From the NCBI RefSeq assembly GCF_963662255.1, contig NC_085047.1, positions 97,223,619 through 97,287,618 of the forward strand: a stretch of DNA of 64,000 nt. The letters run 5' to 3'. Under the pieces are notes generated by a model, which was given only the letters and a program-made list of their open reading frames with translations, was not told the origin of the DNA and ran no database searches. This document shows, one piece after another, positions 51,553 to 61,874 of the stretch. Position 1 is the first letter of the stretch; each line of letters begins with the position of its first letter. The position numbers and the translations under genes are program-made. The DNA is from Cinclus cinclus. Taxonomy: Eukaryota; Chordata; Aves; Passeriformes; Cinclidae.

Positions 51553-54500
51553 ATATCAGATATTTTTTTCAGGGCATGGAAAGACTATGTGAGCCTTTTT
51601 AATCAGAGATGAAAGGCACAGTACTCTACTTTCAAGTTTAAAGGGTCCACTTACCTTTCAACACCCCCAGTTCTCTGTCTCTGCGTCCTGTGACCTCTCG
51701 GTCATTAGAAGACGGAAAAATGGATACAACTGAAGTTGGGACACCAAGTTCACAGCAGTCTACTTTGTTGACTACGTGGACCTAGTGCTCATACATGGAC
51801 CTGATCCAGCTGAAATCAACAGAAGGCTTTTCATGGACTTCAAAGGTATTTCAAGTATAAAGCCTTATAAGGCTCAGCTGTGGGAAAGATCAAAGAAATG
51901 AAGATTCTTGGTGTAAACTCCTAGGCAAGTGCTTTTTCACTGTAAGGTTTACACTTGCCAGGCACCAGCTATTAAATATCAATACAGATGTGTCTGTCTT
52001 CTGTAGGATGCTCCTGATACTCAGTCATTAACTTATTTTCAATCTTTAAAAATATGGATGCTAAATTACAGCACTTTCCTTTTCTGTTTACAAAAGTTGG
52101 CTACGTACTCCAATCCAGCTAGTCAGAGAGATCAAAAATTCACATAGAATGGCCAGTGAAGATGTATGTCAGCTTGTGAATAACAATCTATCAGTAAACA
52201 CAAACTCAGCACTCAATCTTCAGAAGTTTCCCGTTACAAAATGAAAAATTATAATCATCTGAAAAATCAGTCTGCTTCTCAAGATCTCTCAGAAGTATAA
52301 TGTTTTGGGGTTCTCTTTTCATTATACAACACTTACTAAATCAAATACATTTAAATTAAGTTCAGATCACTAGTTAATCACAGAGACAACCCATATTCAG
52401 ACCACAAATAATGCTTTAGTAATAGTTTTAGTATGAACACTAACCATCTGAATGACCTCCTGCTCTGTACTAAGTGGCTATATCTTCCAATGGAAAATTA
52501 TTTACATTTTGGGACTGACAGCATTTTTATTTCTGAAGTTTTCTAATGCTTTTCAAAAGCAGCATCTCCTCCCCCTCACCAACATGACTGTGATATTTAA
52601 ACTATCCTTTACCAATATTTTCTAGACATAAAATGTCTGCTTTAAAACCTATTAGAAATTCCTGATGAGTTCATTGCGCCTGGTATCCAGCACACTTACC
52701 AAATTAACAGCTATTTTAATTTTATGAACACAAGCATAAAGAAATTTTCTTGTTAATATGTAAGAACACACAAGTAAATGTGAGAAAATATCTTGGCAAC
52801 TCCCATTTTCCAGCACAATTGTTCACCATTCCCTTACATTTTCATACAGTTCACTCCATTTGCATTTAAACTTACACTTGACACACAGACAAGTATTTAA
52901 ATTTAGGAAAGCAACGAGCAAGTCTGAGTCATCTAAACTACTGGAAAACAATGACCAGGTGGTAGAAACCCCTGCACTCATACCAAGTGAGGCCAAAGAG
53001 ATTTGTGTCTGGCTATGAGAAAGTTAATACAACTCCCACAGAAATCAGAGAGGTTCATACCAGACCAGGCTACAACTGCAAAGACTAACTATGGCTCAAT
53101 TACACAATATGGTGAACAATGCAGCTGTTTTCACTAAATGCAACCATTGTTATTCAAAACCAACCTTAATTTTCACAGGTTTTACCTAAGATTCTGTTAG
53201 ATCTGTGCACCTTTTGTTCACAAGTCCAGATCTTGGTAATAAGAGCACACCAAATGCCAAAACAATTACCCAGATTATATGCCATAGGAACATTAAAAAC
53301 AGGAGAATCATTGGGATTTTTTACAAGTTTTCAGAAAAACAAAGTAATGACAAATGTTACAATTTTCTGTGGAAATAAATTAACAGCAATGTGCTTTACA
53401 AGACATATGATAAGTCAGAATTATTTAACACCAGGGCTATTTTTGGAAAGGGGATGAGTATTGAAACGGCAACAAAAGCAGATGGCACACATCTTCACAT
53501 TTAGAAAAGGTTGCAAACAAGTCCCAAGAGAACTAAGCAAACTCAGTGCCTGGGCAGCCTGTCCATTGGAACTGAAACTTTCTGTGAATAACACACTACA
53601 TATCTACCATATCTCATTACAAAACTATCACGCATATTTTCAAAAGATTTAATGAAAAACAATTTATAATTTCAGAATTATTTGAGACAGTTACAATAAA
53701 TGGCTTCTTGATGACTTCCATCTTCTCCACAGCAGAGCACAGAGACACACATGCACCCTAGACTTTGAGCCTGGCCACCACTTTCCCAGCTGGGACCCAC
53801 TGCAGATTATTGCAGGTGCAGGAACTTCAGAGTTACAGGCAATTTGAAGGCAGATGTGCTGGCATTTAGACAAGCTTCCTGACTTGTAGGTGAAATCTGG
53901 TATTGCTTATCTAGAGGTAATCACTTGCACATAATTTGCTTGCAGATATAAAATCTGAGAACCTTTTATTACTCACAGAATTGCCTGTTTTTCAGTTGTC
54001 CTGAAATGCAACAGTCTTTCTACAACACTAAAAACTACCTCCTACCACTATATAGTTATCAGTCATTCAATATAACAAACTTTTAAGGCCTTACTCTTCC
54101 CTTTTATAGCTACTAAACATTAGGCAACATACGACTCTATTAGCTTAAAATGATACTTTCCCATACTTTCAAAAACAATTTTGAGTTAGCCTTGGCTCAT
54201 CTAGCTTAGTACTAATTCCTAAGTACTAAATCATAGCATATTACTATTAGATTTACATTGAATCACATTTACAAGAGGAAATTTCTCTCTAATTTCCTTC
54301 CATATATAACAAAACTAGCTTAGCACTTGAGGGATGTCTACGTTGTATCAAAATTTTCAGCTACAATTCATCCACTTTGTAAATAAGTCAACATGAACGC
54401 AGAATCCCTAAGCGACCAAGGTCATCCATGGTGCTGCCTTTATGTTTCTAACCAGGGCCCAATTTAACAAGTTCAAACAATCTCTCATGAGCCTTTCTAG

Positions 54501-54832
54501 CAGCAATCACAATTCTAGATCAGACATGTATACATCTCCATGTACCTGGACTTCCCCTTGATGAATAAAGAAATGGATTTGCTAAGATTCAGTTTACTAC
54601 TGAAGATTACCCCCTCAAAAAATTTAAAACTATAGTGAGATGTACCAATATCTAAAAGGATGGAAAAAAATTGATTTAGCATTAGTATTTCAGTTTTAAT
54701 GCACTGACAATCATAAATGGTCATATATCAATTAATGTAAGAAAATCTAAATTGTGAAAATGAATTTACAAGTGCGTAGCAGTATTTAGCAGGCATTATA
54801 TCTTTAAAATGCAGCCAATCCTATTCTCTGTT

Positions 54833-55200
54833 CTAGTCGCTCCTCCAGACCTGGAGTGCAAGATCCAGGATTGCGCTCCCCATTACATAGAAAGAGATGG
54901 ACTTAGTGGAGGGAGAAAAGGGATAGTACTACCTCTCACATGAGCAGAGGTTAAAAGAACTGGGAACGTTTAGCCTGGAATAGAAAAGCCTAGATGGTTT
55001 CTCACAAATTTTTGTAAGTTCCTGATGGGAGAGAGTAAAGAAAATTAATCCATACTCTTCTCAGTGAAGCCCAGTAACAGGAAAGAGGCAATGGCCAAAT
55101 TTAAAACATGGGAAACTTCATCTGAGGATGAGAAAACACCTTTTTTATTACTATGAGGGTGGTTAAACACTAGAACAGGTTGCCAGGAGGTGCTGTTCAG
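54833..55200 (+). mobile_element. CR1 LINE 3'-region fragment
   Basis: Plus-strand CR1 remnant recognised at nucleotide level: CTCCAGACCTGGAGTGCAAG (the HLEY-type block), GAACTGGGAACGTTTAGCCT (LGLFSL block), AGTGAAGCCCAGTAACAGGA, and GGTGGTTAAACACTAGAACA followed by GGTTGCCAGGAGG. The usual terminal tail is missing or unrecognisable after about 55200. Confidence 0.8.
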
Positions 55201-56305
55201 CTTCAGCTACTGTTATTCTGTGAGCGTATGGCTGTAACCTCTCCAGTGACTCCACACCACAAACAGCCAATTTTACTGGCTACTACCCTAAATTCTTAGG
55301 GCATGTTCTACCACCCTCTCACTTTTGACCCAGTAAACAAGAGTGACCACTCCTCTGTCTTAAGTAAATTATGAAGTTGCACATATTACACAGGACACTT
55401 GAGTTTGAGAGGTTTATAACAGATACCAGCTAAGACAAAGATCAACAAGTTCACAGGTCAAAGCAAACAGTTTGCTCTCCATAACATTTTTAGCCTATGT
55501 AGTTACAGTGATGTTCAAGCTCTTATTCACAAAGAAAATTTTAATCATGCCAGTTTTAAAGCATGGCTCAGATGGCTGGCAAAAAAAGATTAAAATCCAA
55601 ATTGATTTTTCACTCAACTTGAAAACAAAACTAAAGGTCACTGCCATGCCTGCTTCCCCAAATTGAAAGGAGTTCATCCACAACTAATATCACAAATGGG
55701 AAAGACTACACCCACAGTGAGAAATGCAAGGAATTTAGTCTCACTCCACTAAAGCAGGCAGGTTATGCAGAAAAGCCCTATCAAAACTAATGTGAGCATT
55801 CAGGCTTCTTGCTGTAGGAGGTCCAACTGTACGAGGTCCCTGTTTATTTCCATACCCTTTTCAAGAAAACAAAAACTTGTGCAGTAACTGACCTCATCTT
55901 CATGAGGGCTCTACCTACTGTACTAAATTACTACAAAACTAGATTCACAAACAAACTTGGAATACATCAAATTAAAATTTATACCTTTGACCTGGAGGCA
56001 ACTAAAACACCGAGACAGAAATTGCCTTAACAAGAAGATACAGAGGAAAAGAATATATCCAATGACACCACTGTACAACTTCTGTCCCTAAAATGGAGGT
56101 ATGTGCCTTTTTCCACACCAGATTCACAGTCTTTGTATTTCTTATGGACCCAGACACCTCAGTCCTTCCTCTCATTCCAAACTAGAGAAAGAACTGCCCT
56201 TCCCATTTTATAAGGGTACCATACTAACACCTAGGCATGCTCTTTTAGATAACACCCAAATGCACACACCTGATTATGATATAGGACTGTAAGGTTTAAT
56301 CTACA

Positions 56306-56323
56306 CCTCCTCCTCCTCCTCCT
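56306..56323. repeat. (CTC)n short microsatellite
   Basis: About six CTC/TCC trinucleotide units in AT-rich intron 1 sequence. Confidence 0.85.
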
Positions 56324-57361
56324 AAGCATGCCATCTGATGATCATACTCTTTCTTACTGGAAGAACAGTCTTGCCATCCTCCCCTGTTCAGGTGTTCTAG
56401 GGAGAATTTTGTCAGAAAAAGAAGCACAGTACCAGGAAATCTGCTTTATGAAGGCAGTGACCCAATATCATTGAGAGGTTCCAGTGAATGCTCCAATTAT
56501 TCCCTCATACATACTTTGCAACAGCCATAGTAAAACTCCAGTGTCAACACCCAAAATGGCTTAAAATAAGGACTCTGAACATAAGGTTAGAGAGATGAGT
56601 TCACTTTGCCCTCACTCTTTCTGGTCACAGTCAATGAATGCTTCATTAGTTGCTGTCCAGGGGCCTAAGTTACACAGTTGGGATAAAAATGCTTTTCCTC
56701 ATCTGCAAAATTTCAGAGCAAAGAGATATGTTGGAGTCCCTTTATTTAGACATTAAACATAATTCTCTACTGTGGATGAGCATGCAATTAATAAGATTTT
56801 ATACAAAAGAAGAATCCACTATGACCTCTTCTGCTTGCATCTTTTTGTTTGATTGCTTAGGATGAAAGAACTTTGTGTTAGCATGCTCTCTGTGAAAGTT
56901 CATGGCCTGGAGATAGGCCACAGACATAAAACACACACATTTAATTGGGTGTAAGACCCATGTGGTGCATAACTCTCATAATGATCTCACATATCCTTTC
57001 ATATAATGTCTACATGGAACTTCCCAAAGCCACCAGAACTGGAAAACTCCCCTGGCCATGGGAATTTTACAGGAATAAGCAGGTATCCGTGCTCCTTCCA
57101 CAAGCATTCTGAAGACCAAAGATTTTTGATTTAGGTGACTGATTCTTCTTCTAGACCACATCAATAGTCTACACGGAAAAAAATATATATTACTTGACCT
57201 ATGCTTCAGTTAAAACAATTTCCTACTGACTACTGTCCTTATTTTTAAAGGTTTCAAGAAAGACATTCTTGCTAAAAAAACCTATTTGTTAATTTACACT
57301 TGGGAAGCATTTCTCAGCCCATTTTAAATGTACATTAAGAAAATTGTGTGAAAAATCTCTA

Positions 57362-57374
57362 GGGGGGGGGGGGG
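57362..57374. repeat. G13 homopolymer
   Basis: Thirteen consecutive G residues in intron 1, followed by AAGGAA. Confidence 0.95.
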
Positions 57375-58110
57375 AAGGAATTAAAATCCCTTATGAACAT
57401 TTGGAAGTTGGAAAAATATTACTTGCCATTCAAACAAGAGCCAGAAGGTGTAGATTTAAACCAGACTTCCTATTCATACTATCTTATTCTCTTTTAAAAG
57501 TTGTTAGCAATGTGATTTTACTACCATCAACTATGTGAAATTAAGTCTCTGTGAAGTTTTGGGGACATCATCTCTTGAAAAGCATCCAGCTGCTGTCTCC
57601 CTAACCCCCATCATTGAGGCTGTATCTAAAGCAGGGCTGAGAAATGAGTGGGTCAGTCTTCTTTCAATTCTTGCCTAACTGGGAGACACTAGAGTTCCTT
57701 CCTGCTCTGATTGGGAAGACCTAGTATTTAGTTTGCTTTAAAGGCTGAATCAGATTACAAGTGGACATCTGAAATGAAAACAACTCCAGAAATTGCTACC
57801 AGTTGAGATGAAAAGGGGAGGGGAAAAGCCAGAAGGAGGAAGAAGAGAAAGGAATGGAAGGAACAGCATACCCTTCAGCCTGCATGGAATAATGTGGCCC
57901 AGACCTGCACATTCTACAGCCTGCACATCACTGTGTCTTATCAGTCTCCTGTGAGAACACTGAATGCTTGATGTACTTTAAAACTCTCCTCCTTTTCCTC
58001 ATTATAAGACAATGGAGAGCTTAACTTTTATAAAGGAGAGCACTTTATCTTCCAAACATTAAAGTCGTTTCATGTCTAACAGGAGTTTAATCCTTAGTAA
58101 TTAAGATAAA

Positions 58111-58143
58111 TTAGCAGGTTGGGGTGCTTTAGCAGGTTGGGGT
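58111..58143. repeat. 18-bp-period tandem duplication
   Basis: TTAGCAGGTTGGGGT occurs at 58111-58125 and again at 58129-58143. A short local duplication about 300 bp from the CpG-rich block. Confidence 0.85.
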
Positions 58144-58440
58144 TAAAACTCTGAGATTTTTAACTGATTACAAAAAACATTCACTTATCAAGTCCTAACT
58201 GAGTAATTCCCTACTTATTTCACTCTAGCTAATTAAAATGTAATCGCGATTGTTTGGCAGTGTGCATTCTGTCAGCAGTTTTACGTTGAAAAAGAAATCT
58301 TGCCAAGAAAACACACAAAAAAAGAGGAAAAAAAAAGCCTTTCACTATGAATTGGCTTGATCTAAACTGCCACTTTAGCCACTGAAACTGTAAAATAAGT
58401 AAGTTACAACCGCTTGACAACGCAATAAAAAATACTAACC

Positions 58441-58870
58441 GCTCTCCGGGATAATGAGCTATATTAATGGGTATCCTCCCTTCGGGCTATCCCGGGATGC
58501 ACGGACCACGCTGACAGCGGGCACTCCGCCGCCCACGGCCCGGTCTTTTCACCCCAACCAGCTTCCTGCTGCCCTTACAACGTACACACTCAGCTCTCCT
58601 TTAACACTCCTTTCTAATTTTTTTTTTCTTTATATATCGGTTTATCCTTAAATACGTCTGAGACCTGCCTTTGGTGCCAACACCTTAGCCCCGAACGTCA
58701 ACTCCACCCGAAGCAATTGCCCGGGCGTTCCCGGTTTCTCGCCGACCGGGGCGGGCGAGCGGCGCGCTCCCGGCGCTGATCTGAGCCACCCCGAAGGGCC
58801 GAGCTGGCTCCCTCCACAGCGAGCTGGCCAGCCCTTCCCCAAAAGGGCTGCGCCTCTGGGGAGGGAGAAC
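58441..58870. other. second CpG-rich block in intron 1
   Basis: A CpG-dense patch about 1 kb downstream of exon 1, separated from the main island by moderate-GC sequence and the polypurine tract. The densest part is 58680-58850 (for example CCGGGGCGGGCGAGCGGCGC). It may be an island shore, an intronic enhancer or an alternative promoter. No protein-like frame is visible. Confidence 0.6.
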
Positions 58871-59149
58871 GACTAGCAGCTCGGAAGGGTTTCCATCATT
58901 TGGATGAATTCGACTAGGATTAATATTTGCGCAGTAAGGAACAGGTGGGGAAAGGAAAAGGGAAAGGTGCGTGTGTAACTAGAAGAGGGGAAAGGACGGG
59001 CAGACACCCGCTGCTTCTGCACTAGCGCCGCACTGCTCCCAGCTTTCCTTTTAAGCCCCGCAGGTCTCCCGCCACTTCAATTCCATTTCTCCCCACTTTA
59101 TCCCTATTTGTCCACTCCCGTTAGCCAAATATGTGTCTCTCTGTCCCGT

Positions 59150-59310
59150 AAAAAGAAAATAAAAAGAAAAAGAAAAGAAAAAGAAAAAGAAAAGAAAAAG
59201 AAAAGAAAAAGAAAAGAAAAAGAAAAGAAAAAGAAAAGAAAAAGAAAAGAAAAAGAAAAGAAAAAGAAAAGAAAAAGAAAAGAAAAAGAAAAGAAAAAGA
59301 AAATAAAAAG
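59150..59310. repeat. polypurine mirror-repeat tract, (GAAAAGAAAAA)n
   Basis: About 160 bp of purine-only sequence on the plus strand except one T at 59304. It is built from an 11-bp unit GAAAAGAAAAA repeated about 14 times, with slight length variation at the left end. It lies 533 bp inside intron 1, so the ANOS1 sense strand carries the matching pyrimidine run. The unit is mirror-symmetric, as in triplex-prone DNA. The Lys/Glu/Arg-rich and Phe/Ser-rich frames over it are artefacts of the repeat. Confidence 0.95.
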
Positions 59311-59842
59311 CGTTACCCCCACCGTCACCTTCCGGGAGGTCAGAACCAAGTATTACACGCTCATGATTACCGCTCTTAAAAAACAGGCTCAAAGTTTCCC
59401 AGCGGGTTGGGGAAGCGAACCACCTGCGGGCGGCCTGGCGCACCGGCAGGCGGAGCCCCGCGGGATCGCCGCCGCACCGCCCGGCAGGACGAGCGCACCG
59501 CCGGCCCGGCAGCACCGTGTCGCGCCCGCCCCGCCGCCTCCGACACCACCGGAGGCAGCGGCCGGGAGCGCCGGGCACCTGCGAGGAGCCAGGGCAGAGC
59601 GTGCCAGGAGCCCCACGACCCGCCAGGAGGGGAGCCCGGCCGGCGCGACAGGCACCGACGGGGCTCTGCGCAGCTGTGCCCACCTGTCCGGCTCCTCCCG
59701 GCGCCGGCCATCCCCTGGGAGTGCCGGGCCCCAAGTCCGCCAAGAGGCGCCCCGGCCCCGGCCGTCCTTTCCACCCCGCGCTCCGGGGGACACCCGCACC
59801 CCGGCAGGCAGAGGGGCTCCCTGTGCGGTGCCGTGCCCCTAC

Positions 59843-60034
59843 CTGGAAATGCTTGAAGAAGGCGGAGATGCGGGTGATCTGGAGGCTCAGGCACCTGGAG
59901 GTGCATCTGGCGCTGGCGAAAGCCTCGTCTTGCCTTCGGGCAGCGGCGGCGGCCCCCGGCCCGTCGGAGCTGCAGCAGGCGGCCGTCACCCAGAGGAGCA
60001 GGGCGAGGGACGCGCCGGGAGCCCTCCGCACCAT
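59843..60034 (-). CDS. ANOS1: ANOS1 (anosmin-1) coding exon 1
   Basis: Encodes the first 64 residues of anosmin-1, a secreted, heparan-sulfate-binding extracellular matrix glycoprotein that guides olfactory and GnRH neurons and modulates FGF signalling; human loss causes X-linked Kallmann syndrome (established knowledge). Seen here: Met-Val-Arg-Arg start, a hydrophobic signal-peptide core (residues about 8-20, [13 protein letters not shown]), then an Ala/Arg linker and the opening of the Cys-rich domain, with [20 protein letters not shown] at residues 43-62. Cys44 and Cys48 are the first domain cysteines. The exon ends ..KHFQ followed by a GTAGGGG donor (gt at 59841-59842 on the complement), phase 0. 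The start was chosen by family agreement and a good context (G at -3 and G at +4). Another in-frame ATG at 60104-60106 would add 24 residues and is less likely. Reading through the donor keeps the frame open but leaves the family. Confidence 0.94.
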
Positions 60035-60356
60035 CGCTCTGCGGGAGAGGAGGGCAGAGGGGCGGCCGGGCGGCGGGGAGGGCTGCAGGAGCCGGGGTAA
60101 GCTCACTCCCGCTCGGCGGGCTGGTGCCGGGCTGCGCCGGGGACGGACACCTCCGCTCCGCAGAAACTACACAAGAAAGTTCAATCATTCAACTCCCCTC
60201 ACCCCCGTCCTCCCTCCCGCCCGCCTCGGCCCACAGCCCTCCCCCGCCGGCAGCGGGCGGGCCGATGCTGGCAGCGGCCGCGCCATTGGCTGCGCCGAGC
60301 GCCGGCGGCGGCGGGCGGGCCCCGTGCCCGCGGGCAGGCCGGTGCGGCGGGGGCAG
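60035..60356 (-). promoter_or_regulatory. ANOS1: ANOS1 core promoter and 5' UTR
   Basis: A GC-rich, TATA-less segment directly upstream of the start codon. On the gene's strand it holds a CCAAT box (complement of ATTGG at 60285-60289) and a GC-box cluster (complement of CCCGCCCGCC at 60216-60225), with more GGGCGG-type sites on the opposite strand near 60253-60262 and 60310-60318. The spacing suggests transcription starts roughly at 60190-60220, giving a 5' UTR of about 150-190 nt; this is inference. The upstream end is set by the first minisatellite monomer. Confidence 0.6.
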
Positions 60357-61029
60357 CCGGAGCCTTCCCCGCACATACATACATACATACATACATACCG
60401 GAACCTTCCCCGTACATACATACATACATACCGGAGCCTTCCCCGCACATACATACATACCGGAGCCTTCCCCGCACATGCATACATACATACATACATA
60501 CGTACATACATACATACATACATACATACCGGAACCTTCCCCGTACATACATACATACATACCGGAGCCTTCCCCGCACATACATACATACCGGAGCCTT
60601 CCCCGCACATACATACATACATACATACCGGAACCTTCCCCGTACATACATACATACATACCGGAGCCTTCCCCGCACATACATACATACCGGAGCCTTC
60701 CCCGCACATGCATACATACATACATACATACGTACATACATACATACATACATACATACCGGAACCTTCCCCGCACATGCATACATACATACATACATAC
60801 CGGAGCCTTCCCCGCACGCACATACATACCGGAGCCTTCCCCGCACATACATACATACCGGAGCCTTCCCCGCACATGCATACATACATACATACATACA
60901 TACATACATACCGGAGCCTTCCCCGCACATGCATACATACATACATACATACATACATACATACCGGAGCCTTCCCCGCACATGCATACATACATACATA
61001 CATACATACATACCGGAGCCTTCCCCGCA
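60357..61029. repeat. compound minisatellite: GC-rich 17-mer alternating with (CATA)n
   Basis: Seventeen copies of CCGGAGCCTTCCCCGCA or close variants, each followed by a run of CATA tetranucleotides. Copies start at 60357, 60398, 60431, 60460, 60529, 60562, 60591, 60628, 60661, 60690, 60759, 60800, 60829, 60858, 60911, 60964 and 61013. A variant with GGAACC appears at copies 2, 5, 8 and 11 (with CGTA at 2, 5 and 8). This gives a three-monomer higher-order unit, and the blocks 60398-60528 and 60628-60758 look the same throughout, including an internal CGTA interruption. Tetranucleotide runs are open in all frames, which explains the long spurious Tyr/Thr/His and Met/Tyr/Val/Cys frames on both strands. 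Confidence 0.97.
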
Positions 61030-61586
61030 CGCCGCCACCTGCGGGGCACGGGCGGCCGCGGAGCCGCACGCTCTGTCCTTACACACAGCCGGGCTGCGTG
61101 GGGGCGGCTGGGCGCCAGGGCCGCTGGTAGCCAGTCTTAACGCCCTGTTGAGTCTATTTTATTTCCTCTTATACAAATCAATTTTTGAAAAAGGATGGGG
61201 AAGCAAGAACGGAGGAAAATCACTTTTTGAAACTGGGTGTTTCTTACAGAGTAACTCTGCAGTGAGTGCTTGCCCCATGGTGAAGCACATACAGGTTCCT
61301 CTGATGAGTTATTTAAAAATTAACATCTACAAGACATTAGTCCAAATATCTGTGTTTAATAGCTGCAAAGATTTAAGCAGCACTTTGAGCTGTAAAATGG
61401 CCCCCATACAGTAAATACCAGCCTAACATCGTTTTCCCTCTTGCCCTGCGCTCCCGGGCTGGAGCGTGTGCCGTAGGATGTAGCACAGAGGTTACCTACC
61501 ACATTCCTCTCTCCCTGTGCACCCTGCATGGACTCCTCTCGTCGCAAGTATGTGCTGCTAGAAAGAGCAAGTGGATCATTTCTCAC
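61030..61586. other. upstream flank, GC-rich then mixed
   Basis: 61030-61125 is CpG-rich and continues the island beyond the minisatellite. From about 61130 the composition drops to ordinary AT-rich sequence. The minus-strand frame described for 61587-61874 stays open to 61356, but the translation loses its protein-like character. No repeat family or gene is recognised. Confidence 0.5.
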
Positions 61587-61874
61587 CGGAGCCTGTGGAT
61601 TGAACCACCTGAACTTGAAAAGTCCACGGTTGTATGAGCTGAAATAAGTATCTTTTAGGCCATTTTCAGGAGTTAATACTAGGTCAGTTACTACTGTAAG
61701 TAGTTTAGTGTGGTTATCAAGCCCTGTATTAAAAAGACTTAAGGAGTCATCTTTACTGAAATGAGTTGTAGTATAAGTTAAGTGTTCACTAGGAAAGTCA
61801 ACTAAAATCTCATCAAAGTCAGCAAGATCTTCAACCATTCTGGCTGGTACTAATTTTACATGGCTATAATTCTT
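61587..61874 (-). other. unidentified exon-like open segment upstream of ANOS1
   Basis: A 288-nt open segment (96 codons) between a possible acceptor (ATTCACAG, ending at 61875) and a possible donor (GTGAGA, starting at 61586), phase 0 at both ends. The translation looks protein-like, for example ARMVEDLADFDEILVDFPSE and KLLTVVTDLVLTPENGLKD, and the frame stays open to 61356. I do not recognise the family. It could be an exon of an upstream gene on the same strand, a retrocopy, or chance. No polyadenylation signal, retrocopy tail or second linked exon is evident. The only in-frame Met inside the segment that could serve as a start is at 61836-61838. Confidence 0.3.

Larger units (their letters stand above)
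42691..54832. other. intronic AT-rich sequence, no gene recognised
   Basis: The longest repeat-poor stretch of intron 1. It contains a G12 run (43.74 kb), an AC microsatellite (about 45.40 kb), A runs (43.06, 47.75, 50.58 kb), the 14-bp palindrome CCAAATATATTTGG (44297-44310) and a 12-bp hairpin (51522-51552). No protein-like frame. Confidence 0.6.
55201..58440. other. intronic sequence, no gene recognised
   Basis: AT-rich intron 1 DNA with a CTC microsatellite (56.31 kb), a G13 run (57.36 kb) and a short tandem duplication (58.11 kb). GC content rises after 58440. Confidence 0.6.
35541..59842 (-). other. ANOS1: ANOS1 intron 1 (24,302 bp)
   Basis: The interval between the exon 1 donor (GTAGGGG) and the exon 2 acceptor (TTTCAG), phase 0. 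It holds an LTR fragment (36.85-37.38 kb), CR1 pieces (37.69-38.18, 41.65-42.69 and 54.83-55.2 kb), G homopolymers, a CpG-rich block (58.44-58.87 kb) and a polypurine tract (59.15-59.31 kb). The rest is AT-rich DNA in which I recognise no gene. All reading frames between these elements are short and not protein-like. Confidence 0.9.
59395..60360. other. CpG island over ANOS1 exon 1
   Basis: Very dense CpG and GC-rich sequence in sharp contrast to the AT-rich flanks. It begins just after the polypurine tract inside intron 1, covers exon 1 and the promoter, and runs into the minisatellite, whose 17 monomers each carry CpGs. GC-rich sequence resumes at 61030-61125. This is a typical signature of a vertebrate promoter. 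The long frames open on both strands here reflect GC content rather than coding. Confidence 0.85.

Noticed and set aside
59104..59349. Phe/Ser/Leu-rich frame on the minus strand and Lys/Glu/Arg-rich frame on the plus strand
   Set aside because: Both are direct translations of the 11-bp polypurine repeat.
59051..59842. Continuation of the ANOS1 exon 1 frame into a 351-codon reading frame
   Set aside because: The family protein ends this exon at a consensus donor and resumes at exon 2. The downstream part is CpG island and polypurine sequence with no family similarity.
60357..61029. Regular repeat-spacer look suggestive of a CRISPR array
   Set aside because: The intervening sequences are all CATA runs rather than unique spacers, and the setting is a vertebrate promoter.
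59517..61140. Very long open frames on both strands (about 270-540 codons) rich in Tyr/Ile/His/Thr or Met/Tyr/Val/Cys
   Set aside because: They are translations of the CATA-based minisatellite and GC-rich promoter sequence. Tetranucleotide runs without stops are open in every frame.
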